Assembly: GCA_964567785.1 (NCBI GenBank)
Contig: CAZMOK010000067.1
Coordinates: 1-15,154, forward strand
DNA: 15,154 nt
Source: CAZMOK01 sp964567785
GTDB taxonomy: Bacteria; Bacteroidota; Bacteroidia; Bacteroidales; JAGOPY01
Reading direction: 5' to 3'
A program made the position numbers and the translations under genes. Below are positions 5,670-12,865 of the stretch, in pieces. Positions within the stretch are counted from its first letter, which is position 1. Each line of letters opens with the position of its first letter. The notes below the pieces were generated by a model. The model was given only the letters and a program-made list of their open reading frames with translations. It made no database searches and was not told where the DNA came from.

Positions 5670-7037
5670 CTAAATCATGGCCGGGGTTTTGAGCTTATCA
5701 AGCGACTGCCGGATCTCTGTATCGCTCAGGTCGTGGTCGATAAGCCTGCCCGCCATATAATCATCATATGCCTTTAAGTCGAAGTATCCATGTCCGCAAA
5801 GATGGATGAGGATATTCTTTGAAACACCTTCCTCCTTGCATCTGTTAGCCTCCCTGATCGCGGTTGCTATAGCGTGATTTGTTTCCGGAGCAGGTATGAT
5901 GCCTTCCGTTCGTGAAAATAGGATACCTGCTTCAAAACACTCAAGCTGGTTGTGGGCTATGGCTTCAATAAGATTATCCTTTAAAAGCTGGCTTATAAGG
6001 ACACCTGCACCATGATACCTCAGCCCCCCGGCATGGATGGGCGCCGGAATGAACTCGTGTCCCAGGGTATACATGGGGAGTAACGGGGTCATCCCTGCCG
6101 TATCGCCAAAATCATAACGGAACTCGCCCTTGGTCAGCTTCGGACAGGAGGAAGGCTCGCTGGCAATGCACCTTATTTTCTTTCCTTCTTCAAAATTCTT
6201 TCTCAGAAAAGGAAAGCTGATGCCTGCAAAGTTGGAGCCCCCGCCGAAAGGCGCAACGATTATATCGGGAAGGGCGCCTGCCTTTTCCATTTGCAGGATG
6301 GCTTCCTCTCCAATGACTGTCTGATGCAGAAGTACATGATTCAGGACACTGCCCAGTGCATATTTTGTGTATTCCGATTGTGCAGCCTTTTCCAGGGCCT
6401 CAGAAATTGCAATGCCAAGGCTTCCGGGGGAATTACCATTCTGTGCCAGGATTTGCCTTCCTGCTTCAGTACGGTCACTGGGAGAGGGGAATACCGAAGC
6501 CCCGAATGTATTCATCATCATTTTTCTGTAAGGCTTCTGATCGTAGCTTATCCTGACCATATAAACCTCCAGGTCAATTCCGAACTGGCTGCAGGCAAAA
6601 CCGAGTGCGCTCCCCCACTGGCCGGCCCCGGTCTCTGTGGTTATCTTCTTCACTCCTTCCCTGTAATTGTAATAAGCCTGTGCAACGGCTGTATTTGGTT
6701 TGTGTGAGCCGGTAGGGCTCACTCCTTCATATTTGTAAAAGATCTTTGCAGGGGTGTCAAGTGCTTTTTCCAATTCATAAGCCCTGAACATCGGTGTGGG
6801 CCTCCACTTCTTATATACATCCCTTACTTCCCCGGGGATCTCAATAAACTTTTCAGGAGAAACTTCCTGTTTTATTAATTCTTCAGGGAAAAGCGGTAAC
6901 AGCATTTCAGGGCCGATGGGCTCCATAGTTGCCGGGTTCAATGGTGGCAATGGCTTGTTAGGCATGTCGGCAGCAATGTTGTAGTAATGAGTAGGGATCT
7001 CTTTTTCAGATAGTGTGATCTTCTTTGTTTTCATCAT
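5670..7037 (-). CDS. trpB2: Tryptophan synthase beta-like protein, TrpB2 type
   Basis: Product of 455 aa, a PLP enzyme of the long TrpB2 branch that makes tryptophan from indole and serine, usually without tight TrpA binding. Visible features: PLP-binding Lys113 in PTGSHKPN, catalytic Glu135 in TETGAGQWG (Trp at 141, where classical TrpB has His, is a TrpB2 hallmark), a phosphate-binding FGGGSN loop, and CGHGYFDL near the C-terminus. The residue facing the pyridine nitrogen is Cys414 where TrpB proteins normally have Ser. The extra N-terminal segment (about 60 residues) is typical of TrpB2. Two adjacent ATGs (7037 and 7034) are possible starts with no Shine-Dalgarno sequence. No trpA or other trp gene is nearby. 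The gene is preceded by a Trp-codon leader and attenuator, so expression should rise when charged tRNA-Trp is scarce. A serine deaminase or indole-salvage activity is also possible. Confidence 0.9.
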   Translation of the reverse strand: MMKTKKITLSEKEIPTHYYNIAADMPNKPLPPLNPATMEPIGPEMLLPLFPEELIKQEVSPEKFIEIPGEVRDVYKKWRPTPMFRAYELEKALDTPAKIFYKYEGVSPTGSHKPNTAVAQAYYNYREGVKKITTETGAGQWGSALGFACSQFGIDLEVYMVRISYDQKPYRKMMMNTFGASVFPSPSDRTEAGRQILAQNGNSPGSLGIAISEALEKAAQSEYTKYALGSVLNHVLLHQTVIGEEAILQMEKAGALPDIIVAPFGGGSNFAGISFPFLRKNFEEGKKIRCIASEPSSCPKLTKGEFRYDFGDTAGMTPLLPMYTLGHEFIPAPIHAGGLRYHGAGVLISQLLKDNLIEAIAHNQLECFEAGILFSRTEGIIPAPETNHAIATAIREANRCKEEGVSKNILIHLCGHGYFDLKAYDDYMAGRLIDHDLSDTEIRQSLDKLKTPAMI

Positions 7038-7054
7038 TTTAGTTTTTTAGGGTT

Positions 7055-7093
7055 AAAAAAAAAGAGGCCCTCTGTAAGCAGAAGGCCTCTTTT
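7055..7093 (-). terminator. Attenuator terminator in the trpB2 leader
   Basis: On the minus strand GAGGCCTTCTG (7089-7079) pairs fully with CAGAGGGCCTC (7074-7064) across the loop CTTA, with one G-U, extended by AAAA/TTTT pairs and followed by nine Us (7063-7055). It ends only 17 bases before the trpB2 start codon, so it can only act on transcripts before they reach the gene. Confidence 0.9.
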
Positions 7094-7120
7094 ATAATAT
7101 TATGAATAGCGCCGGCAGTC

Positions 7121-7180
7121 TCACAGAAGGGTTTTCTGTAATCCACTCCACCACCAGCTGCTATTTACTGTTATGATCAT
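7121..7180 (-). CDS. trpL: trp leader peptide (19 aa, three consecutive Trp)
   Basis: The peptide reads MIITVNSSWWWSGLQKTLL and stops with TGA at 7123-7121. Trp codons are 9, 10 and 11 (7156-7148). It begins about 13 bases after the predicted transcription start, in an A-rich context (AATAAAAAATG) without a Shine-Dalgarno sequence, as is usual in this genome. Its role is not the peptide itself: translation speed at the Trp codons decides between the antiterminator and terminator folds downstream. Three tandem Trp codons in a 19-codon frame next to a trpB gene are very unlikely by chance. Confidence 0.85.
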   Translation of the reverse strand: MIITVNSSWWWSGLQKTLL

Positions 7181-7199
7181 TTTTTATTGAATGAGCGGG

Positions 7200-7232
7200 C
7201 TAAGATAATACACTTCATTTTCGAAAGTCAAG
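7200..7232 (-). promoter_or_regulatory. Promoter of the trpB2 leader
   Basis: On the minus strand TATCTTAG (7207-7200) matches TAnnTTTG except one base, and CTTG (7232-7229) lies 21 bases upstream in place of TTTG. Transcription would start near 7193, just ahead of the leader peptide ATG at 7180. Confidence 0.6.
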
Positions 7233-7296
7233 AAAAAAGTTAAAAAAAAGTTGATCCTGAACAGGTATTTTTTGGTTTTCCGCCGATAAATGCTTC

Positions 7297-8370
7297 ATGA
7301 AAACACTATGGATATTATTGCTTGCCTTATTACTGATGTGTTGCCATAACGACCAAAAAAAAATTACCGTGCAAAAAAAACTTTCTCCCCCAATACACCA
7401 GGATCCGGTTGTTAATGGCATGGTAGTGAATAGGGGGATCTATCAAAAAAAAGTTGTGGTAACCGGTAAAACTGTTGCCTCCCGGAAAACAGAAATCGTA
7501 GCTTCATTACCCGGAAAAGTCGCAGGGATATTTTTCAGGGAAGGGGATACAGTTTACAACGGTGATACTCTGGTCAAGCTTGATAATGAGCAGCAATCAG
7601 TATTATTGCAGCAGGCTGAAAATGAACTTGAACTGGCAGAGATTGAGTTGAACTCGCTTTTGCTGGGCTATGGAGGAGAGGAGGGCGACACTGCCGGCGT
7701 CCCGTCACATATTTTCAGGAATATTATGCTCCAGAGTGGCTATGTTGAAGCGTTACAGAATATCAGGCTTGCAAGATATATAGTTGACCGGCTGACATTA
7801 ACAGCGCCTTTCACGGGTGTTTTATCCGATCTTGATATAACTAAAGGACAAAGCATTAGTGCCGGTGAGCAACTTCTTGTTTTAACCTGTACGGCTCCCT
7901 TAAAAATAGTTTTCCATACATCACCTTCCAGCCTTCAAAGGATCTTTATTGGCCAGGTATTTAAGCTGGAATTGCCTGGAACGGTCAGGGGTGATTCTTG
8001 CCGGGGAATTATTACCTCAATAGGCCCATCGACAAATGAAGAAGGATTTCCCAGGGTTAACGGTGTCCTGACCGAAACTTGCCGGGGACTTTTTGACGGT
8101 TCCCTTGTAAAGGTCTCATTGATTACTGCCTTTCGTGATCAGTTGGTGGTACCTAAAGAAGCTTTGACACTCAGAGATGGAAGGACCGTAGTATTCAGGT
8201 ACAGCCGGGGCAGAGCAATATGGACAGAAGTGCAGGTCAGCGACCAGAACAAGGACCAGTACCTGATTACAGATGGGATAAAAGCAGGGGATACTTTATT
8301 AATTAAGGGAAACATCGAACTTATTCATGATCTGCCGGTGAAATTAGAAAGCCTCATAACAAAAAGATAA
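7297..8370 (+). CDS. Efflux RND periplasmic adaptor (membrane fusion protein)
   Basis: Product of 357 aa, a HlyD/AcrA-type adaptor that links an inner-membrane pump to an outer-membrane channel. The N-terminus (MKTLWILLLALLLMCCHND) is a lipoprotein-type signal with Cys at 15-16, so it is probably lipid-anchored in the inner membrane facing the periplasm. Then come a lipoyl-like half (about 60-95, including LPGKVAGIFFREGDTVYNGD), a short coiled-coil hairpin (about 100-160), the second lipoyl half (about 165-200, LTAPFTGVLSDLDITKGQSI), a beta barrel and a membrane-proximal domain. The ATG at 7297 lies in a different frame from a nearby ATG at 7290 and gives the signal peptide. The RND gene begins two bases after the stop, so the two form an operon. 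No clear promoter is seen; the start is divergent from the trpB2 leader. Confidence 0.88.
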   Translation: MKTLWILLLALLLMCCHNDQKKITVQKKLSPPIHQDPVVNGMVVNRGIYQKKVVVTGKTVASRKTEIVASLPGKVAGIFFREGDTVYNGDTLVKLDNEQQSVLLQQAENELELAEIELNSLLLGYGGEEGDTAGVPSHIFRNIMLQSGYVEALQNIRLARYIVDRLTLTAPFTGVLSDLDITKGQSISAGEQLLVLTCTAPLKIVFHTSPSSLQRIFIGQVFKLELPGTVRGDSCRGIITSIGPSTNEEGFPRVNGVLTETCRGLFDGSLVKVSLITAFRDQLVVPKEALTLRDGRTVVFRYSRGRAIWTEVQVSDQNKDQYLITDGIKAGDTLLIKGNIELIHDLPVKLESLITKR

Positions 8371-8372
8371 AT

Positions 8373-11300
8373 ATGGTCAGGTTTCTTACAGATCATCCCG
8401 TAGGGGTATTTATGAGCCTGGCTGCACTGTGCATTGCGGGAGTTTTCTCATTGTTTAACATTCCCGTTTCGCTGTTGCCCTCGATGGATATCCCGGTAAT
8501 CACCGTTTCAGCAAGTCATCCCTCGTATGATGCAGACAAAATGGAACAACTGATAACCTCACCTCTCATGGAGTCGTTGCAAGGTCTGAAGGGTCTGGAT
8601 AAGATGAATGGTATTTCCACCCGTAGCCGTTCATTTATTCAACTTCGTCTTAAACCGGATAGTGATCCCGACATTGCAATTATGGAGGCTCAGGCAAGGA
8701 TCGATAAAATAAGGCACAAAGTTCCTGAAGAAACAAGGGGACCGGTATTGTTGGGGTCAAAGCTCTCAGATATTCCTGTCTTCCATCTTATTATCAGCCT
8801 GAATGGAAGGCCGGGCAACGAACATTTCCACCGGCTTTCAGAGTATGCAGCCAGTGTTATTAAGGGACGCATTGAACAGCTCAGTGAAGTTGCCGGTACT
8901 GAAATTTCGGGAGCAACTTCCAAAGTTTATAAAATTGACCTGGATCCTTCATTTGCCGATCTGAACGGTATCACTCCCAGGGTTATAGAAGACTATTTTT
9001 CAGTAAAGGGATCAACAAGAACATTCAGCCTGAAGCAGGGTAATTATACCTTTTTGGTTGATCTCGTCCCTGATGGTCATGGTTTTAAATCTTTCGACAG
9101 TTTGCTTAAAGAGTTTGAAGCAAGATACAGCCAGGCCGGAATGGTAGGATCAGAGATCATATACAGGCCTGAAAATGGTGTCTGTTTTTTCAATGGTGAA
9201 AGGGCTGTTTCAATTGAAGTGTATCAACGATCGGGTAGCAGGATAAGCAACTTGAAACAAAAAGTCCGGGGTGTAATGGAACATATTGTGGCTGAAAACC
9301 CTGAAATTGACTGGTCGTTGACCCGTGATCGTGCAGAAGAGCTTAAAGACTCAGTTAATGGGCTTTATTTCAGCATGCTGTTTGCCATCCTTATTGCCGG
9401 CCTGCTACTGCTGCTCCTGGTCCGGAATCCAAGAAACTCATTAATGCTCATAATGATAATACCTGCAGCACTTCTGATAACCATGCTGATCAGTATGCTT
9501 CTTGGCCTCTCTGTGAACATGGTGACTTTATCGGGACTGGTTTTGTGTATAGGAATGATGACCGACAACTCACTTATCGTTTCTGACAATATTCACTCTC
9601 ATATAGCTGAAAGAGAGGATATAAAAACCGGTATTATTTCAGGTACGAAGGAAGTGATAAGGCCGTTGTTGAGTTCAACGCTTACCACCTGCGTTGTTTT
9701 TTTACCTCTGTTCCTGCTGTCAGGGCTGGCGGGTGAATTATTCCTTGAACAGGCCATTGTTGTTTCCATAGGGATATTTGTTTCTTTCGTCCTGGGGATT
9801 ACCGTAATCCCTGTTATGTTTAACTCTTTCATTACTAAAAGAATCCCCGCACAGTTGCAGGATAATTTCTTCCTGAGGATATATGAAAGAACAGAGTCGT
9901 ACGTGTTGAAAAAATATCGGTTATTTTTTCTCCTCTTTCTGGTTACAGGCTTTATACCTTTACTGCTGTTGAATAATCTGGGCAAGAAGGTAATACCCAC
10001 GGTCCCTGCTGATGATTATTGCTGCACGATCAGGTGGACCGATCCAGTTGATATTGAAACAAACAGTAAGAGGATGCAAAACATCATCAGATCAGTTTCA
10101 ATGCAGGGAGTGAACCTGTACACCATTCTCGGAAAGTGGAAGTCAAATTTAAAAGAAGGAATGCCTGATAACGAAAATTCCGCCACTATTTTTATCCATT
10201 CCGAAAAACCGGGATCAGCAGATCGTGTCATCCATAAGCTTGATTCTTTAATGGTTAATTCTTATATATCTGCAACCCATGAAATTTTTCCTGTAAAAAA
10301 TATGCTAGAAAGGGTATTTGGAGTGCAGCCGGAGGAAATTAGCCTTAAAATTCCGTCATTCCGGGCAAAAACCGACAGACGCATTCTGTATGAAACCGGC
10401 CTTTTCTCAGATAATAATTTATATAGACTGAGGTTGAAATCAGGCCCGATTGAAAATGATAACCTTTCACTGGTAATTGATGAGGAGCAGCTTATGAACT
10501 TTAAGATTAACCGGGAAAAGTTGCTTCAAAAGATTTCGTTCCTGCTCAACGGGGCTGAAATTGAGGTAAGAGATCCTGAAGGCTACGGGGAAACTCTCAT
10601 CTTAACCGGTGGTAAAGATGATAAGTTCGGTTTACTCGCAGAGGCCCAGGTACTGAACGAAGAAGGAAGATTCATCCCGGTAAATGAGATAGTTGATTTT
10701 TATAACAATCAATCGAAGGGCAGGATCGAATCGGGAAAATTCGGAACAGAAACAACCTTTTTTCTCGAAACCGAAGAACCTGAAAAAGCCATATCTGATA
10801 TCAAAAACCTTTTAAAAGAGAATAACTTACAAGGGTATTTTGAAGGGGGTTATTTCAGTGGAATTGCTATTGCCAGGGAATTGATCACTTCATTTGTTCT
10901 GGTTTTTATTCTGTTGTATTTCATACTTGCAGCACAGTTTGAGTCCTTATTACAGCCCTTGATAGTGCTTTCTGAATTGATCATAGACCTTGCCTGTGTT
11001 TTTCTGTTACTTATGATCACAGGTCACTCTCTCAACCTTATTTCGGGAACGGGTATCATGATCATGTGTGGAATAGTGATCAATGATTCGATACTGAAGG
11101 TTGATATGATAAACAGGCTGATGATGCAGGGTCATAGACTTGATCAGGCAGTAATCAGAGGTGGTAAAAGAAGGTTCAGGCCAATTATCATGACAAGTGT
11201 AACCACTGTAATGTCAATGCTGCCCATACTTTTTACAAGCGGGATGGGATCCAGGCTACAGCACTCATTTGCCCTTGCATTGATAGCGGGGATGGTGGCG

Positions 11301-11375
11301 GGTACAATTACAAGCCTGTATTTTATCCCGCTTGCTTACAGGATGATCTACAGCAGGAGAGTGTGTAAAAAGTGA
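8373..11375 (+). CDS. RND efflux transporter inner-membrane pump (AcrB/HAE family)
   Basis: Product of 1000 aa, slightly shorter than AcrB-type pumps (about 1040). It has the RND layout: first helix (about 10-30), a large periplasmic loop, helices at about 330-480, a second half beginning with the helix near 512-532, a second periplasmic loop, and helices at about 830-990. N-terminal motifs (PVSLLPSMDIPVITVSASHP) are typical of the family. In the helix-4 position the proton-relay pair is Asp398-Asn399 (GMMTDNSLIV), where AcrB has Asp-Asp. In the helix-10 position AcrB Lys is replaced by Asn904, followed by Asp905 (GIVINDSILK). It likely exports small molecules together with the adjacent adaptor and an outer-membrane factor; the substrate cannot be predicted. 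No third pump gene directly follows, but a TolC-like gene lies 1.5 kb downstream. Confidence 0.9.
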   Translation: MVRFLTDHPVGVFMSLAALCIAGVFSLFNIPVSLLPSMDIPVITVSASHPSYDADKMEQLITSPLMESLQGLKGLDKMNGISTRSRSFIQLRLKPDSDPDIAIMEAQARIDKIRHKVPEETRGPVLLGSKLSDIPVFHLIISLNGRPGNEHFHRLSEYAASVIKGRIEQLSEVAGTEISGATSKVYKIDLDPSFADLNGITPRVIEDYFSVKGSTRTFSLKQGNYTFLVDLVPDGHGFKSFDSLLKEFEARYSQAGMVGSEIIYRPENGVCFFNGERAVSIEVYQRSGSRISNLKQKVRGVMEHIVAENPEIDWSLTRDRAEELKDSVNGLYFSMLFAILIAGLLLLLLVRNPRNSLMLIMIIPAALLITMLISMLLGLSVNMVTLSGLVLCIGMMTDNSLIVSDNIHSHIAEREDIKTGIISGTKEVIRPLLSSTLTTCVVFLPLFLLSGLAGELFLEQAIVVSIGIFVSFVLGITVIPVMFNSFITKRIPAQLQDNFFLRIYERTESYVLKKYRLFFLLFLVTGFIPLLLLNNLGKKVIPTVPADDYCCTIRWTDPVDIETNSKRMQNIIRSVSMQGVNLYTILGKWKSNLKEGMPDNENSATIFIHSEKPGSADRVIHKLDSLMVNSYISATHEIFPVKNMLERVFGVQPEEISLKIPSFRAKTDRRILYETGLFSDNNLYRLRLKSGPIENDNLSLVIDEEQLMNFKINREKLLQKISFLLNGAEIEVRDPEGYGETLILTGGKDDKFGLLAEAQVLNEEGRFIPVNEIVDFYNNQSKGRIESGKFGTETTFFLETEEPEKAISDIKNLLKENNLQGYFEGGYFSGIAIARELITSFVLVFILLYFILAAQFESLLQPLIVLSELIIDLACVFLLLMITGHSLNLISGTGIMIMCGIVINDSILKVDMINRLMMQGHRLDQAVIRGGKRRFRPIIMTSVTTVMSMLPILFTSGMGSRLQHSFALALIAGMVAGTITSLYFIPLAYRMIYSRRVCKK

Positions 11376-11447
11376 TAAATTATACTTGACAATGAAAAAG
11401 TTCGTTTATTTCAAGCAACATTGGTAAGCATGGTTATCTATTAATCT

Positions 11448-11455
11448 TAAATTTG
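11448..11455 (+). promoter_or_regulatory. Candidate -7 box before the ABC permease
   Basis: TAAATTTG matches TAnnTTTG exactly and is 25 bases before the ATG at 11480. No good TTTG box is found at the right distance; the nearest TTG (11421-11423) is 24 bases away. It suggests the ABC permease-TolC pair may have its own transcript, separate from the RND unit 104 bases upstream. Confidence 0.45.
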
Positions 11456-11479
11456 TTTAGCAAAACCTATCAGGCGTAA

Positions 11480-12844
11480 ATGAATCTACAAAGATACCTC
11501 CATACTGTCGGTATAGCGATTGAAGCTGTCTTTACCCACCGTTTCAGATCAATCCTTACAGCACTCGGGATCATCTTCGGCGTGGCCGCTGTGATCGCAA
11601 TGATGGCCATAGGCAATGGTGCCCGGCAGGAAATACTGGAACAGATCAAATTGGTGGGGGTGAATAACATTGTAATTACACCAAAGCTTGAACAGGATGG
11701 CTCGGATGAAGGCGCTGAAGAAAACGGCAGGCAACTGAAAAAGAAATTTTCGCCGGGCCTTACACTTGCGGATGCGGAGAGTATAAGCAAGATAATACCC
11801 ACTGTGAAAAGGGTGAGTCCGGAAGTGGTATATGATACATACATCATCAAAGACGGCAAGCGTTCTCCTGCGAAACTCAACGGAGTGGATAACGACTTCT
11901 TCAGGGTGTACAATCTTGAACTTGTCAAAGGGCAATATTTCCAGGATTCATTCCTGGAATCGGGAAGCCCTGTATGTGTCATCGGCCCTACCATAAAAGC
12001 AAAATTCTTTCCACAGGAAGATGCGATCGGGAAATTTATCAAATGCGGCGGGATATGGCTTAAAGTAATAGGTATACTGGAAACACGAAGGTTTTCGATG
12101 GGTGATACAGAGGACTTAGGCATAGCCGATTACAGTCAGAACATCTATGCCCCGGTACAGACCGTGCTCAGGAGGTACAAAGACAGGTCGGTCATCAGTG
12201 AGGCATCCCTCAGGGGAGGCTCTGAAACTGTGCGGATAAGAGGTGGTGTTGTTTCTGTCTCAGGCAGCTCCGGTGGAAAAGAGGGCAGCAATTATCATCA
12301 GCTTGATAAGATAGTTGTACAGGTTGAAGACAGTGAACAACTCACTCCCACCACAGAGATACTCACGAATATGCTCAAAAGGCGACATTCTGATGTTGAG
12401 GACTTCATTATCCGTGTCCCTGAGCTATTGCTCAAACAGGAGCAAAGGACCAAAGACATTTTTAATATTGTTCTGGGTGTGATAGCAAGTATATCATTGT
12501 TGGTCGGGGGTATCGGAATTATGAACATCATGCTGGCTTCCGTCATGGAGCGGATCAGGGAGATTGGGGTCAGGATGGCAACAGGTGCCACAAAACGCGA
12601 TATTGTATTGCAATTCCTTTCTGAAGCTACCATAATAAGTGTTTCAGGTGGGATTATTGGGATCATTCTTGGGGTTGTGTTTGCGGAGCTGATCACCCAG
12701 GCAACGGGTATACTTACCATTATTTCACCACTTTCACTGGTCGTTTCGTTTGGCGTCTCGGCTGCAATCGGGATACTGTTTGGTTACATGCCTGCTAAGC
12801 GTGCTTCCGAACAAGACCCGGTTGAAACGCTCAGGTATGAATAA
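11480..12844 (+). CDS. MacB/FtsX-family ABC transporter permease
   Basis: Product of 454 aa. It has an N-terminal membrane helix (about 24-45), a large periplasmic MacB core domain (about 50-320) and three C-terminal helices (about 328-355, 379-408, 413-442), the usual MacB-type layout: mechanotransmission from a cytoplasmic ATPase to the periplasm for export or lipoprotein transfer. The segment LLVGGIGIMNIMLASVMERIREIGVRMATGA is the FtsX-family coupling region that contacts the ATPase. The core domain includes a Gly/Ser-rich insertion (about 245-275). Full MacB carries an N-terminal ATPase; here only the permease exists and no ATPase is in the window, so the partner must lie elsewhere. The TolC-like gene follows after 21 bases, so they are probably one operon. 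Confidence 0.87.
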   Translation: MNLQRYLHTVGIAIEAVFTHRFRSILTALGIIFGVAAVIAMMAIGNGARQEILEQIKLVGVNNIVITPKLEQDGSDEGAEENGRQLKKKFSPGLTLADAESISKIIPTVKRVSPEVVYDTYIIKDGKRSPAKLNGVDNDFFRVYNLELVKGQYFQDSFLESGSPVCVIGPTIKAKFFPQEDAIGKFIKCGGIWLKVIGILETRRFSMGDTEDLGIADYSQNIYAPVQTVLRRYKDRSVISEASLRGGSETVRIRGGVVSVSGSSGGKEGSNYHQLDKIVVQVEDSEQLTPTTEILTNMLKRRHSDVEDFIIRVPELLLKQEQRTKDIFNIVLGVIASISLLVGGIGIMNIMLASVMERIREIGVRMATGATKRDIVLQFLSEATIISVSGGIIGIILGVVFAELITQATGILTIISPLSLVVSFGVSAAIGILFGYMPAKRASEQDPVETLRYE

Positions 12845-12865
12845 ATAATTAAATCAAAATAATTC

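Larger units (their letters stand above)
7038..7193 (-). ncRNA. trp attenuation leader RNA of trpB2
   Basis: The leader contains, 5' to 3' on the minus strand, a short peptide gene with three Trp codons (7148-7156), an antiterminator arm (7131-7120, overlapping the peptide stop codon), and a terminator ending in U9. The arm CCCTTCTGTGAG can pair with CTTACAGAGGG (7078-7068) over 11 pairs with one bulged U, which would destroy the terminator stem. A third pairing, TTACAGAA with TTCTGTGA across AACCC (7141-7121), gives a pause-like hairpin. A ribosome stalled at the Trp codons would leave the antiterminator arm free; one reaching the stop codon would cover it. This fits classical trp attenuation and probably the Bacteroid-trp motif known from Bacteroidota (assignment from memory). 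Confidence 0.85.

Noticed and set aside
6291..6707. Plus-strand open frame of 138 codons
   Set aside because: It is antisense to trpB2, whose catalytic motifs are clear in this region; no family features are seen in the plus-strand product.
7060..7093. Hairpin considered as a plus-strand terminator
   Set aside because: No plus-strand gene ends here, and the plus-strand T run is only four bases, while the minus strand has nine Us and a full leader context.
7266..7274. TATTTTTTG as a promoter box for the efflux adaptor gene
   Set aside because: The spacing inside the box is one base too long for TAnnTTTG and it would leave an unusually short leader; not strong enough to list.
9599..10000. Minus-strand open frame of 133 codons
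   Set aside because: Antisense shadow of the RND pump gene, without start context or family signature.
11470..12123. Minus-strand open frame of 217 codons
   Set aside because: It lies antisense to the well-supported ABC permease gene, contains no recognisable domain, and its composition follows from the sense codons.
12298..12720. Minus-strand open frame of 140 codons
   Set aside because: Antisense shadow of the C-terminal helices of the ABC permease; its hydrophobic look comes from those helices.
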